Part shown: in pieces, positions 27,427-37,116 of the stretch | How the letters are laid out: every line of letters begins with the position of its first letter | How positions within the stretch are numbered: position 1 is the stretch's first letter | From: Telluria aromaticivorans | GTDB lineage: Bacteria; Pseudomonadota; Gammaproteobacteria; Burkholderiales; Burkholderiaceae_D | Assembly (NCBI RefSeq): GCF_013003915.1 | Contig: NZ_JABAIV010000006.1 | Coordinates: 94,716 to 158,715 of the forward strand | Length of the DNA stretch: 64,000 nucleotides | Direction: 5' to 3' | Position numbers and translations under genes: made by a program | The notes under the pieces: generated by a model | Seen by the model: only the letters and a program-made list of their open reading frames with translations | Told to the model about the DNA's origin: nothing | Database searches by the model: none

Positions 27427-30400
27427 ATGACCTCGACTACCGCCGCCCCGGCCCTGCTAACCAAGTCGTTTACCACGACCGCAGGCAAGACCCATATCGA
27501 CCTGGCGTTCTCGACGACGATGTCCAAGGGCGGCGGATCGATCTTCGTCACCGACGGCGCGGTCCAGACCGTCATCAACCGCAGCACCGGCCAGCCCGAG
27601 CTGCGCGTGGTCGGCGCCACAGTCACCCGCGAAATCCCGGTCAGCCAGGTGTCGATCAACGGCGCCCACGTCGAGTTCGACGCCAGCGGGCTGGCGGCGG
27701 GCAGAGCCTACAACGTATTCATGGGCAGCGGCACGCTGGTTGGCGACGGCCGCGCCTTCGCCGGCATCAGCGCGCCGGGCCAGGTGGTGTTCACCACGCC
27801 GGAAGCGGCGCCGGCGCCGGCCCTGGGCGCGACTATCGACATCGAGGACCGCACCCTCCGGGCCGGCGAGGACCTCACCGTCACCGTCACCTTCTCGGAA
27901 GCGGTGACGGCACTCAACCAGGACGCCGTCAGCGCAGAGCATGCCCGCATCAAAGGCATGAGCGCCAGCGCCGACGGCCTGACCTGGACCATTACCATAG
28001 GCGCCGCCGACAGCATCGATTCGGCATCCAACCTGCTGCGCCTGGACATGAGCCAGATTGCGAGTACGGGGGGCCTGCGCGGCAGCGGCATGCTGGCCTC
28101 GCGCCCGTACGCGGTCGACACCATCGTCGACGCCTGGCTCACGCCGCACATCAGCGTCAGCGATACCGGCCCATTCGACAACGACGGCATCACCTATGAC
28201 CGCACCCAGACCGCGTCGGGCTTCCTGGCCGGCAGCCTGGCCGCCGACGAGCACATCGAACTGACCATCAACGGCCGCAGCGTCGACCCGGCGCTGGTCC
28301 ACCTCGAGGTGGCGGGCGAAGGCTGGAGCTGGACCTACGACGCCAACGATGAAACCGGCGAGCCGCCCGTCTTCGGCGAGGGCGAGAACACGATCGTTGC
28401 CCGGATCGTCAATGCCGATGGCCACGGCAGCGCCGCGGTGGTCCAGCGCATCACCCTCGACACCATCGCGCCATCGATCGCCACCTCGCCGCACGGCGCA
28501 ACCGACCTGGCCGTTGGCGCCGACATCGTCATCACCTTCGACGAAGCGGTCTACTGGCAAGACCAGGAAGGCGACGGCGACGTGCTGCACCTGTTCGGCG
28601 ACAACGACACCGTCATCAAGGTTGTCCTCAGCGCCGCCAACTTCTCGGAAGATGGCCGCACCCTGACCATCAAGCCCGCCGACCACAAGCTGCAGGCCGA
28701 CACCGGCTACAGCCTGCGCCTGCCGGAGAACCTGCTTGATCTCGCCGGCAACCCGCTGCAAAGCTACGAGATGGCCTTCCACACGGTCGGTGGCCCGAGC
28801 GCCGTGCGTGTCTTCGTCGATGGCGACGGCAGCTACCGCGCCGGCGAAACCCTCACCTTCCGCATCCGTTTCGACGAGGCGGTGCGCACGGTGGGCGACG
28901 CAGTGCCGACGCTGGGCCTGAGCAACGGCGCGCAGGCGCAGTTCGCCGCCGTGAACGGCACCGAGATGAGCTTCACCTACACGGTTGCGAACGGCGACGA
29001 TAAAGCCGGCTTGGCCATCAGCGATACGTCCGGGCTGGCCGGGAAGGTCCAGGACATCGCGGGCAACCTGCTGGCAGCGGACCACATCGTCTTCAGCGGC
29101 ATCTACGACAATCTCGGCCACGGCATCATCGGCATCGATATCGACACCGCCGCGGCGGCCCCTGCGGCGCCGCTGCTGGCAAATGCGAGCAACTCCGGCA
29201 GCCTGCTCGACAACATTACCTCCGACCGCACCCCGACGCTGGCCGGCAGCGCCGAAGCCCATGCCCTGGTCGAGATCTACAAGGGCGCGACCCTGCTCGG
29301 GTCCGGCTACGCCGACGCCGGCGGCAATTGGGAAGCGACGGTCGCACTGGAACACGCGCTGGCCGATGGCCTGCACGAGCTCACGGTGCGCCAGGTCGAC
29401 AAGGCCGGCAATGCCAGCAGCGCGTCCGGCCTGATCGCGCTGACGATCGACGCGAGCGCACCGGCGGCACTGGCCGGCGTCTTCCTCGCCAGCGACACGG
29501 GCGTGTCGAACTCGGACCGCATCACGCGCGAGAACTACGCCGTGCTCTCCGGCACCGGGGCGGAAGCCAATGCCGTCATTAACATCATGAACGGCGCGGC
29601 GCTGGCCGGCGTCGGCACCAGCGATGCGAACGGCAACTGGACTGCCTCCGTCGATGCGCCGCTGCAGGAAGGCGTGCACACCGTGACCGTGCTCCAACTG
29701 GACAAGGCCGGCAACAGCAGCGCCGCATCAACGCCCCTGTCCTTCACCATCGACCGCACGGCTCCAGAAACCGCACCGCCGGCGCCGGTCCTGGCTGCCG
29801 TCAGCGATACCGGCATCCTGGACAACGACGGCATCACCAGCGACACCACGCCGACCTTCACCGGCACCGGCGCCATGGCCAACACGATCGTCGGCCTGTA
29901 CCTGAACGACCGCGCAGCCGGCACCGCGATGACGAACGCCTTGGGCAACTGGACCATTACTGCCCTCGGCGACGGCGAAGGCGGGCTTGTCGACGGCAAC
30001 TACAGCGTCGGCCTCAAGCAGTTCGACGTGGCCGGCAATGCCAGCGACTATTCCGCCCTGTTCAACCTCGTCGTCGATATCAGCGCACCCGTGACCGCGC
30101 TGACCCTGGACCTCGCGGCCGCCAGCGACAGCGGGGCATCGGCGATCGACAACCTGACAAAAGTCACGACCCCGACCTTCTCGGGATCCGGCGCGGCAGC
30201 CAACGGCCAGGTGGCCCTGCTCGTGGGCGCGACGGAGATCGGCTGCGCTACCGCCGACGCGTTGGGCAACTGGAGCTTCACCATCGAAGCCGGCAAGGCG
30301 CTTGCCGATGGCGTCCACCAGGTGCGCGTGCGCCAGTACGACGCCGCGGGCAATGCCGGAGCCGATTCCAACCCGCTGGCAGTGACGATCGACACCGCCG

Positions 30401-30699
30401 CCCCGACCCTGGTCGATGTGAACGGCAGCCTGATTGGACGCAAGTTCGCCCTCACCTTCACCGAAGCGATCCGGTTCTCTCCAAGCGGTCGTTTCGAGCT
30501 GGGCGGTTTGTTCGGCAACGAGGTGTTCGAGAGCAGTGGCCAGGGCAACAGCTGGCAAATCACCGACGGGAATATGCTGAACTTTAATATCTCGCTCACC
30601 GGTTTCCTGCGCCTGCAGGCCAATAACGGCTCCGTCGAAGACATGGCCGGCAACGCCGCCGTGATCGGCGTGCCGGACTGGCCGATCACGATTATTTAA
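27427..30699 (+). CDS. Large multi-Ig-like repeat protein (adhesin/biofilm type)
   Basis: 1090 residues without a recognisable N-terminal signal peptide or membrane segment. It is built of Ig-like modules. Residues about 1-120 and 350-460 are Big_5/SwmB-like (ADIVITFDEAVYWQD, LTIKPADHKLQADTGY). Four modules from about 575 to 1000 follow the pattern SDTG-x-ITSDxTPTFTGTG ... ADAxGNW ... ADGxHxVxVRQxDxAGN ... TIDxxAP, as in Bap-type adhesins. The last module ends the protein at ...WPITII, with no RTX nonapeptides or anchor. A type I secretion substrate is the likeliest route, but this is inference. The ribosome-binding site before the ATG is poor. Confidence 0.8.
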   Translation: MTSTTAAPALLTKSFTTTAGKTHIDLAFSTTMSKGGGSIFVTDGAVQTVINRSTGQPELRVVGATVTREIPVSQVSINGAHVEFDASGLAAGRAYNVFMGSGTLVGDGRAFAGISAPGQVVFTTPEAAPAPALGATIDIEDRTLRAGEDLTVTVTFSEAVTALNQDAVSAEHARIKGMSASADGLTWTITIGAADSIDSASNLLRLDMSQIASTGGLRGSGMLASRPYAVDTIVDAWLTPHISVSDTGPFDNDGITYDRTQTASGFLAGSLAADEHIELTINGRSVDPALVHLEVAGEGWSWTYDANDETGEPPVFGEGENTIVARIVNADGHGSAAVVQRITLDTIAPSIATSPHGATDLAVGADIVITFDEAVYWQDQEGDGDVLHLFGDNDTVIKVVLSAANFSEDGRTLTIKPADHKLQADTGYSLRLPENLLDLAGNPLQSYEMAFHTVGGPSAVRVFVDGDGSYRAGETLTFRIRFDEAVRTVGDAVPTLGLSNGAQAQFAAVNGTEMSFTYTVANGDDKAGLAISDTSGLAGKVQDIAGNLLAADHIVFSGIYDNLGHGIIGIDIDTAAAAPAAPLLANASNSGSLLDNITSDRTPTLAGSAEAHALVEIYKGATLLGSGYADAGGNWEATVALEHALADGLHELTVRQVDKAGNASSASGLIALTIDASAPAALAGVFLASDTGVSNSDRITRENYAVLSGTGAEANAVINIMNGAALAGVGTSDANGNWTASVDAPLQEGVHTVTVLQLDKAGNSSAASTPLSFTIDRTAPETAPPAPVLAAVSDTGILDNDGITSDTTPTFTGTGAMANTIVGLYLNDRAAGTAMTNALGNWTITALGDGEGGLVDGNYSVGLKQFDVAGNASDYSALFNLVVDISAPVTALTLDLAAASDSGASAIDNLTKVTTPTFSGSGAAANGQVALLVGATEIGCATADALGNWSFTIEAGKALADGVHQVRVRQYDAAGNAGADSNPLAVTIDTAAPTLVDVNGSLIGRKFALTFTEAIRFSPSGRFELGGLFGNEVFESSGQGNSWQITDGNMLNFNISLTGFLRLQANNGSVEDMAGNAAVIGVPDWPITII

Positions 30700-30726
30700 G
30701 CGGCAACCAAGCGGCGCGCCGGGGCG

Positions 30727-31668
30727 TTACGCGCCCGGCCAGTCGAGCCGGAAGCTGCTGTCGAAGCGGCGCGGCTGGCCATTCAAAGGATCGGTGAAGC
30801 TGACGGTACGCGCCAGCAGCTGCAGCGGCGCGCTGAAATCGTCGCCCTTGCAGGGCAGCGCCACCGGATAAAAGGCATCGTTCAGGATCGGCGCGCCAAG
30901 CGCCGCCAGGTGCAGGCGCAGCTGGTGCTTGCGTCCGGTGTGCGGATGCAGCCGGTAATGCGCCACCTCCCCCCGCCGTTCGACCAGCTCCACCAGCGTC
31001 TCCGAATTCGGCTCGCCCGGCACTTCGGTACTGACGAAGAACTGCTCCCCATCCTGCATGCGGCTGCGGTAGGTGAACGGGAATTCCCGGCCCTCGATCG
31101 GGCCCGCCAGCGCCTCGTACACCTTGTTCACCACCCGCTTCTGGAACATCGACTGGTAGGCCCCGCGCGTTGCGGGATTGTGCGAGCAGATCACCACGCC
31201 CGCGGTCTCGCGGTCCAGCCGGTGAATCGGCGTCAGGTGCGGCAAATCGAACTGCTTCTTCAGGCGCACCAGCAGCGTCTCGTGCAGGAAGCGCCCGGTC
31301 GGGATGGTCGGCAGGAAGTGCGGCTTGTCGGCCACCAGCAGGTGCTCGTCCTGGAACAGGACCCGTTCCCTGAACGGGATCGGCGTCTCGGGGGTTTCCA
31401 GCTCGCGGTAATACCAGACGCGCATGCCCTGCCGTACAGGGCTATCCGGCATCAAGGGAGTGCCTTGCGCGTCGACGATCTCTCCGCGCGCCAGGCGCCG
31501 GGCCCAGGCGGCTTCCGGCACGTCGGGGAAGCGCCCGGCCAGGAAGTGCAGCATGCCGCCCGCCTGCGTTTCGGTCAGCCACAGGTAGCTGGGCGAGACG
31601 CCGTCGCGGATCGGCAGCGGGACGTAGGCGTTGGCTTCGGCCTGCCGCCCTTTCCTTGCACCGCCCAT
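30727..31668 (-). CDS. RluA-family pseudouridine synthase
   Basis: 313 residues. The catalytic motif HRLDRETAGVVICSH contains the active Asp, and the RluA fold continues with TEVPGEPNSETLVE and HPHTGRKHQLRLHLAALGAPI. The N-terminal 90 residues are an S4-like segment. The sequence is closest in style to the RluA/TruC-like group, but the target uridine (23S rRNA, tRNA or other) cannot be assigned. It lies downstream of an M48 protease gene on the same strand, with a short tandem repeat between them. Confidence 0.9.
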   Translation of the reverse strand: MGGARKGRQAEANAYVPLPIRDGVSPSYLWLTETQAGGMLHFLAGRFPDVPEAAWARRLARGEIVDAQGTPLMPDSPVRQGMRVWYYRELETPETPIPFRERVLFQDEHLLVADKPHFLPTIPTGRFLHETLLVRLKKQFDLPHLTPIHRLDRETAGVVICSHNPATRGAYQSMFQKRVVNKVYEALAGPIEGREFPFTYRSRMQDGEQFFVSTEVPGEPNSETLVELVERRGEVAHYRLHPHTGRKHQLRLHLAALGAPILNDAFYPVALPCKGDDFSAPLQLLARTVSFTDPLNGQPRRFDSSFRLDWPGA

Positions 31669-31675
31669 TAATGAG

Positions 31676-31712
31676 GACTCACTACTGGAGACTCACTACT
31701 GAGACTCACTAC
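31676..31712. repeat. Three short tandem copies of GACTCACTAC(T)
   Basis: Copies start at 31676, 31690 and 31703 with spacing 14 and 13 nt. They cover the 3' end of the M48 gene, including its TAG stop at 31711-31709, and the leader of the pseudouridine synthase gene. Slippage here would change the stop context and intercistronic length. Confidence 0.7.
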
Positions 31713-32593
31713 CGCAAACTGACGTTGGTCCGGTACGGCGGCAGCTTGGCCGCGGTCGTACCCTTGGCGCGCGCATACAGCGGCAACAGCACGTTCATGT
31801 GCTCTTCCATGTCCTTGATGCGGGTCTCGCCGCCCGGGTGGGTCGACAGCAGCTCGATCGGCGCGCGCTTGCTCAGCGCCGCCATCTTGCGCCACAGCGT
31901 GATGCCGGCGCGCGGGTCGTAGCCGGCGCGCGATGAAATATCCAGCCCGACCAGGTCGGCCTCGCGCTCTTCGTTGCGCGAGAATTTCAGCACCAGCAGC
32001 TGGCCGGCCTGGTTGGCCACTGCGCCGGTGATGCCCGGGTCGACCCCGAAGATGCCGGAGATGAGGGCGCCGCCGACGCGCGCGCCCATCGAGGTCATGC
32101 CCTGCTTGGCCATTTTTTCGCGGCTGTGCTCGCGCAGTGCATGGGCGATCTCATGGCCCATCACGGCCGCCACTTCATCATCGGTCAGCTTGAGCTGGGT
32201 GAGGATGCCCGAGAAGAAGCCGATGCGCCCGCCCGGCATGCAGAAGGCATTCACATCTTTCGAATCGATCAGGTTGACCTGCCACTTCCATTGGCTCGCG
32301 TTCTGGTTCCAGCGCGGCGCATGCGGGATGATGCGCTGGGCAATGGCGCGCAGGCGCCGCACTTCCGGATGCGAAGCGGGTACCAGCGCGCCCTTCTGCT
32401 GCGCCTCCCCCATCATCTGGGTGTATTGCTGCGCCGCGGCTTCGTTGAGTTGGGCCTCCGGGATCAGCACGCGGCTGCGCGACAGCGGCGTGACGCTGAT
32501 GCCGTCCTGCACCACGGTCTTGTCTTGCGCGCCAACGCCGCCGATTGCGGCAAACAGGGAAACGCAGACGGCCAGTTGCTTGAATTTTTTCAT
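31709..32593 (-). CDS. Periplasmic M48-family metalloprotease
   Basis: 294 residues from ATG 32593 (a GTG three codons upstream is the alternative). It has a signal peptide (about 4-24, ending GVGAQ). The zinc motif is HExxH in VMGHEIAHALREHSREK, with the third ligand Glu in SRNEEREADLVGLD and a later STHPGGETRIKDM, as in the BepA/YcaL/LoiP group. These act in outer-membrane protein quality control or protein turnover in the envelope. The C-terminus lacks the TPR repeats of BepA, so a LoiP/YcaL-like protease is more likely. Confidence 0.88.
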   Translation of the reverse strand: MKKFKQLAVCVSLFAAIGGVGAQDKTVVQDGISVTPLSRSRVLIPEAQLNEAAAQQYTQMMGEAQQKGALVPASHPEVRRLRAIAQRIIPHAPRWNQNASQWKWQVNLIDSKDVNAFCMPGGRIGFFSGILTQLKLTDDEVAAVMGHEIAHALREHSREKMAKQGMTSMGARVGGALISGIFGVDPGITGAVANQAGQLLVLKFSRNEEREADLVGLDISSRAGYDPRAGITLWRKMAALSKRAPIELLSTHPGGETRIKDMEEHMNVLLPLYARAKGTTAAKLPPYRTNVSLR

Positions 32594-32736
32594 TTCGTTC
32601 ACCGACAGGCTGTTCTTAGCAGCCTATCCTCGCAGAAAGTAGACGTGAGGGATACACAATGACCACGATCATCACGGATACACGATTGCCGGACTAGCCG
32701 CTACCGCACATAAGTCGACAAGAGCCCGGATGAACA

Positions 32737-33354
32737 CTAGGCAGTCGCCCGTACCTTCTTGCGCAGGCGAAACACCGCCAGGCTGCCGCGCAAATTCGGC
32801 AGGAAATCGACCGGCTTGCCGTCCGCCAGCGCCACGCATTCCAGCACTTCCAGGCCGCATTCTTCCGCCAGTGCCTGGAAATCGTAGATCGTTGCGCAGC
32901 GCACGTTGGGCGTGTCGTACCACTGGTAAGGCAGCGTGCGCGAGACCGGCATGCGCCCGCGCAGCAGGGCCAGCCGGTGCGGCCAATGCGCGAAGTTCGG
33001 GAACGAGACGATGGCTTCCTGGCCGACGCGCACGATGTCGCGCAGCAGCGCCTCGACGTGCTGCATCATCTGCAGCGAGGACAGGCAGAGCACCGTATCG
33101 AAGGCGTTGTCGCCGAACAGGCCCAGGCCCTGCTCCATGTCGTGCTGGATCACGTTGACGCCGCGCTTGGTGCTGGCCAGCACCTTGTCGTCGGCGATCT
33201 CGATGCCGTAGCCGGTGCAGCGCTTGCCCAGTTCCAGGTAGCGCAGCATGGCGCCGTCGCCGCAGCCGACGTCGAGCACATGGGCCCCGTCGTTCACCCA
33301 GTGGGCGATGAAGGCCAGGTCGGGACGCAGCGCGATCAGTTCGTCGAAATTCAT
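32737..33354 (-). CDS. metW: Methionine biosynthesis protein MetW
   Basis: 205 residues from ATG 33354. It has a small class I methyltransferase fold with [15 protein letters not shown], then [25 protein letters not shown] and [15 protein letters not shown], all MetW hallmarks. MetW partners MetX in making O-acylhomoserine, where it appears to activate or protect the acyltransferase. Its start overlaps the metX stop by 4 nt, which fits a complex. Confidence 0.94.
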   Translation of the reverse strand: MNFDELIALRPDLAFIAHWVNDGAHVLDVGCGDGAMLRYLELGKRCTGYGIEIADDKVLASTKRGVNVIQHDMEQGLGLFGDNAFDTVLCLSSLQMMQHVEALLRDIVRVGQEAIVSFPNFAHWPHRLALLRGRMPVSRTLPYQWYDTPNVRCATIYDFQALAEECGLEVLECVALADGKPVDFLPNLRGSLAVFRLRKKVRATA

Positions 33355-34505
33355 GCGGCCACCTCGCCGGCCAGTTCCATGGCAATGCGGTCGTAGTAGG
33401 CGCGCACCACCCCGAGATAGCGCGGGTCTTCCAGCAGGAAGGCGTCGTGGCCGTGCGGCGCGTCGATCTCGGCATAGCTCACGCGGCGCCGGTTCGATAC
33501 CAGGGCTTCCACGATCTCGCGGCTGCGCTCGGGCGAGAAGCGCCAGTCGGTGCTGAACGAGGCGACCAGGAATTGCGCTTTCGTGCCCGCCAGGGCTTTG
33601 GTCAGGTTGCCGTCGTACAGGCGCGCCGGGTCGAAATAGTCGAGCGCCTTGGTGATCAACAAATAGGTGTTGGCGTCGAAGTATTCCGAGAACTTGTCGC
33701 CCTGGTAGCGCAGGTAGGATTCGATCTCGAAGTCGATACCGAAGTCGAAGCCGTATTCGTCGGATTCGGCCACGTTGCGCAGCCGGCGGCCGAATTTCTC
33801 GGCCATGTCGTCGTTCGACAGGTAGGTGATGTGGCCGACCATGCGCGCCACTTTCAGGCCGTTTTTCGGCACCACGCCGTGCTCGTAGAAGTCGCCGCCG
33901 TGGTAGTCGGGATCGGTCAGGATGGCCTGGCGCGCGACGTCGTTGAAGGCGATGTTCTGGGCCGACAGCTTGGGCGTGGAGGCGATCACGATGCAGTGGC
34001 GCAGGCGGTCCGGGAACATGATGCTCCACGAGAGCGCCTGCATGCCGCCCAGCGAGCCCCCCATCACCGCCGCGAAGCAGTCGATGCCGAGGCGGTCGGC
34101 AAGGCGCGCCTGCGCGCTGACCCAGTCTTCCACGGTCAGCAGCGGGAAGGATGCGCCGTAGGGCTTGCCGGTGGCCGGATTGGTGTGCATCGGCCCGGTC
34201 GAGCCGAAGCAGGAGCCGAGGTTGTTCACGCCGATCACGAAGAAGCGGTTGGTATCGAGCGGCTTGCCCGGACCGACCATGTTGTCCCACCAGCCCAGGC
34301 TTTTCGGCTGGTCTGCGTAAGTGCCGGCAACGTGGTGCGAGGCGTTGAGGGCGTGGCAAACCAGCACCGCGTTGGACTTGTCGGCGTTGAGCGTGCCATA
34401 GGTTTCGTACATCAGCGTGTAGTCGCCGATGTGCGCGCCGCTTTGCAGGCGCAGGGGCTCGGCGAATTGCATCGCCTGTGGTGTGACTGTTCCGATCGAT
34501 CCCAT
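33351..34505 (-). CDS. metX: Homoserine O-acyltransferase MetX
   Basis: 384 residues, alpha/beta-hydrolase fold. The nucleophile elbow is [13 protein letters not shown]; the acid is in the [13 protein letters not shown] region and the His in the [13 protein letters not shown] motif. It activates homoserine for methionine synthesis. MetX proteins use acetyl-CoA or succinyl-CoA, and several proteobacterial members with this arrangement use succinyl-CoA. I cannot decide the donor from the sequence. It is coupled to metW by an ATGA overlap and lies 48 nt downstream of ptsI. Confidence 0.94.
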   Translation of the reverse strand: MGSIGTVTPQAMQFAEPLRLQSGAHIGDYTLMYETYGTLNADKSNAVLVCHALNASHHVAGTYADQPKSLGWWDNMVGPGKPLDTNRFFVIGVNNLGSCFGSTGPMHTNPATGKPYGASFPLLTVEDWVSAQARLADRLGIDCFAAVMGGSLGGMQALSWSIMFPDRLRHCIVIASTPKLSAQNIAFNDVARQAILTDPDYHGGDFYEHGVVPKNGLKVARMVGHITYLSNDDMAEKFGRRLRNVAESDEYGFDFGIDFEIESYLRYQGDKFSEYFDANTYLLITKALDYFDPARLYDGNLTKALAGTKAQFLVASFSTDWRFSPERSREIVEALVSNRRRVSYAEIDAPHGHDAFLLEDPRYLGVVRAYYDRIAMELAGEVAA

Positions 34506-34553
34506 GGAGCTTTAGCTGGTGTTTCTTGTGTGTGTTGCGGCGCGAACGCCAGT

Positions 34554-36332
34554 TCAGAGGGACTGCAGCTGCTCCACCGCGGCCGCGATCTCGTCCGGTT
34601 CGTACGAGCGCAGGATGCGGCGCGTGCGCGAAGTGATCGCGGACAGGTCGCTGTTCAGGATTTCCTGTTTCACCGACAGCAGCTGGGCGGGGTGCATCGA
34701 GAATTCGCGCAGGCCCATGCCCAGCAGCAGGCGGGTGAGCTTGGTGTCGCCGGCCATCTCGCCGCATACGGCGACGTCCAGGCCGGCCTTCTGGCCGATG
34801 GCGATGGTCTGGGCAATCAGCATCAGGACCGCCGGGTGCAGCGGATTGTACAGGTGCGCCACTTCGTAATCGACGCGGTCGATCGCCAGCGTGTACTGGA
34901 TCAGGTCATTGGTGCCGATCGACAGGAAGTCCATGCGCTTGACGAACATCGGCAGCGCCAGTGCGGCCGCCGGGATCTCGATCATGGCGCCGACTTCCAC
35001 GTCCGGGTCGTACTTGACGCCCTCCTCGCGCAGTTGCAGCTTGGCCTGCTCGAGCATGCTGAGTGTCTGGTCGATCTCGAAAGCATGCGCCAGCATCGGG
35101 ATCAGGATCCGCACCTTGCCGTAGCTGGAGGCGCGCAGGATCGCACGCAGCTGCGTCAGGAACAGCTGGGGCTCGGCCAGGCAGTAGCGGATCGCGCGCA
35201 GGCCCAGCGCCGGATTGAGCGCCGTGTGCTCGGTCGGGTCGAGCGGCTTGTCGGCGCCGACATCGAGCGTGCGGATGGTCACGGGGCGGCCCTTCATGGC
35301 CACCACCGCCTTGCGGTACTGCTCGAACTGCTCGTCCTCGCTCGGGATGCGCAGCGCATTGCCCAGCACGTTGGCGCGGCCCATGAACAGGAACTCGGAG
35401 CGGAACAGGCCGACGCCGTTGGCGCCGGCTTCGAGTGCGCCCGCGCAGTCTTCCGGCAGCTCGATGTTGGCCATCAGCTTGACCGGGGTGCCGTCTTTCG
35501 TGACGGCCGGCGTTTTTTTAAGCTTGAGCAGGCGCTTGCGCGCCTTGCCAAGCGCCGCCTGGCGCGCGCGGTACTGCTCCAGCACCAGCTGGCTCGGGTT
35601 GCAGATCACCACCCCGGCATCGCCATCGACGATGACCCAGTCGTCCTGCTCGATCAGGCGCGAGGCCTGGCTCATGCCGACCGCCGCCGGGATGTCGAGC
35701 GAGCGCGCGACGATCGCGGTATGCGAGTTCTGGCCGCCGACGTCGGTGACGAAGCCGATGAAGGAACGTGGTCCGCCATCGCGGTCGCGGAAGGCCAGCA
35801 TGTCGGCCGGCGAGATGTCGTGGGCCACCACGATCATCGAAGGCGGCGCGTGGTCGTCGCCGGAAAACACCGGTGGCACGCTCAAGGCGGTGCCCATCAG
35901 GACCTTGAGCACGCGCTCGGCGACCTGCTGGATGTCGTGCTTGCGCTCGCGCAGGTATTCGTCTTCGATCTCGTCGAACTGCGCCGACAATTCGTCGATC
36001 TGGGTCACCAGCGCCCATTCGGCGTTGTAATGGCGGGTGCGGATGATGTCGAGCGGCGCTTCCGAGATCATCGGGTCGGACAGGATCAGCGCGTGCACGT
36101 CGATGAAGGCGCCCAGTTCGGTCGGGGCATCCTTGGGCAGCTCGGTCCACAGGGCCTGCAGGCCGCGGTGCACCTCGGCGATGGCATCCTGCAGGCGCTT
36201 CACCTCGGCTTCGACCTGCTCCACCGGGACCAGGTAGTGCTTGACGTCGAGCGCCGCCGGCGTGAGCAGGTGCGCGCGGCCGATCGCAATGCCGCGCGAA
36301 ACTGGAATGCCATGGAGCGTGAACGATGCCAT
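34554..36332 (-). CDS. ptsI: PTS enzyme I
   Basis: 592 residues from ATG 36332 (MASFTLHGIPVSRGIAIG), which matches the family start. An ATG at 36374, fused to the ptsH stop as TAATG, would add 14 odd residues. The phospho-histidine lies in GGQNSHTAIVARSL, and the PEP-binding C-terminal barrel has LFRSEFLFM and GEMAGD. It takes phosphate from PEP and gives it to HPr. With HPr and a mannose-family EIIA but no EIIB/EIIC nearby, the set looks regulatory rather than for sugar uptake. Confidence 0.95.
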   Translation of the reverse strand: MASFTLHGIPVSRGIAIGRAHLLTPAALDVKHYLVPVEQVEAEVKRLQDAIAEVHRGLQALWTELPKDAPTELGAFIDVHALILSDPMISEAPLDIIRTRHYNAEWALVTQIDELSAQFDEIEDEYLRERKHDIQQVAERVLKVLMGTALSVPPVFSGDDHAPPSMIVVAHDISPADMLAFRDRDGGPRSFIGFVTDVGGQNSHTAIVARSLDIPAAVGMSQASRLIEQDDWVIVDGDAGVVICNPSQLVLEQYRARQAALGKARKRLLKLKKTPAVTKDGTPVKLMANIELPEDCAGALEAGANGVGLFRSEFLFMGRANVLGNALRIPSEDEQFEQYRKAVVAMKGRPVTIRTLDVGADKPLDPTEHTALNPALGLRAIRYCLAEPQLFLTQLRAILRASSYGKVRILIPMLAHAFEIDQTLSMLEQAKLQLREEGVKYDPDVEVGAMIEIPAAALALPMFVKRMDFLSIGTNDLIQYTLAIDRVDYEVAHLYNPLHPAVLMLIAQTIAIGQKAGLDVAVCGEMAGDTKLTRLLLGMGLREFSMHPAQLLSVKQEILNSDLSAITSRTRRILRSYEPDEIAAAVEQLQSL

Positions 36333-36373
36333 CGAGGGTCCCGTGTGGCGCGGTGCTGCCGCTTCGCGCGGCA

Positions 36374-36643
36374 TTACTCGCCTTCGCCGAACTTGTCGTT
36401 GATGAGGCCCGTGACTGCGGCGATGCAGGCTTCTTCGTCCGCGCCATCCGCCTCGAGCAGTACTTTCGCGCCTTTGCCGGCGGCGAGCATCATGACGCCC
36501 ATGATCGACTTGGCATTGATGCGGCGGCCGTTCCGGGTGAGCCAGACATCGCTCTGGAATTTCGCGGCCAGCTGGGTGAGTTTGGCGGAAGCGCGGGCGT
36601 GCAGGCCCAGCTTGTTGATGATCTCTAGTTCCAGTTGAATCAT
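36374..36643 (-). CDS. ptsH: Phosphocarrier protein HPr
   Basis: 89 residues. The phospho-acceptor H15 sits in NKLGLHARASAK. S46, in NAKSIMGVMML, matches the site used by HPr kinase, so serine phosphorylation is possible if such a kinase exists elsewhere in the genome. It accepts phosphate from enzyme I (next gene) and passes it to the EIIA encoded 64 nt upstream. Confidence 0.96.
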   Translation of the reverse strand: MIQLELEIINKLGLHARASAKLTQLAAKFQSDVWLTRNGRRINAKSIMGVMMLAAGKGAKVLLEADGADEEACIAAVTGLINDKFGEGE

Positions 36644-36707
36644 GTTCTCGTTATCAATGTGTCGTCAGAACTGCGGGAGCACTGGGCTCGCTCATCCGGT
36701 TTGCCAA

Positions 36708-37115
36708 TCAGCCGGACCCTACGCGGATCCGGTTATCCACCCGTACGGCGCCGTTCTGGGCGCCGGCCAGGGCCATTTCCACCACCACGTCGAGCGTGTC
36801 GCGGCGGTAGGTAATCGCACGCAGCAGCATCGGCAGGCTGATGCCGGCGATGACTTCCACGTGGCCGGCATTGGCCAGCGTATTGCAGCAATTGGACGGC
36901 GTGCCGCCCTTGATGTCGGTGATCACCAGCACGCCGTCGCCTTCGTCCAGGCGCACAATCGCTTCCTTGGCCAGGGCATTGACTTCGTTGATGTCCTGGT
37001 CGGCGGCCACGTCGATCGCCTCGAAGCGTTCGGTCGGGCCACGGAATACGTGGGCCACCGCGGTGATGAATGCCTGGCCCAGCGGTGCGTGGGTCATCAG
37101 CAGGATGCCTACCAT
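36708..37115 (-). CDS. PTS EIIA, mannose/fructose family (ManX-like)
   Basis: 135 residues from ATG 37115. It is a single EIIA-Man domain with phospho-site H9 in LLMTHAPLG and the ITDIKGGTPSNCC loop. No EIIB, EIIC or EIID domain follows, so the protein cannot import sugar on its own and probably signals the phosphorylation state of the PTS. It starts 1 nt after the gshB stop, an arrangement widespread in betaproteobacteria. A longer upstream reading overlaps gshB and is rejected. Confidence 0.92.
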   Translation of the reverse strand: MVGILLMTHAPLGQAFITAVAHVFRGPTERFEAIDVAADQDINEVNALAKEAIVRLDEGDGVLVITDIKGGTPSNCCNTLANAGHVEVIAGISLPMLLRAITYRRDTLDVVVEMALAGAQNGAVRVDNRIRVGSG

Positions 37116-37116
37116 G

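Noticed and set aside
34506..34553. SAM riboswitch before metX
   Set aside because: The gap is only 48 nt and lacks the multi-stem core.
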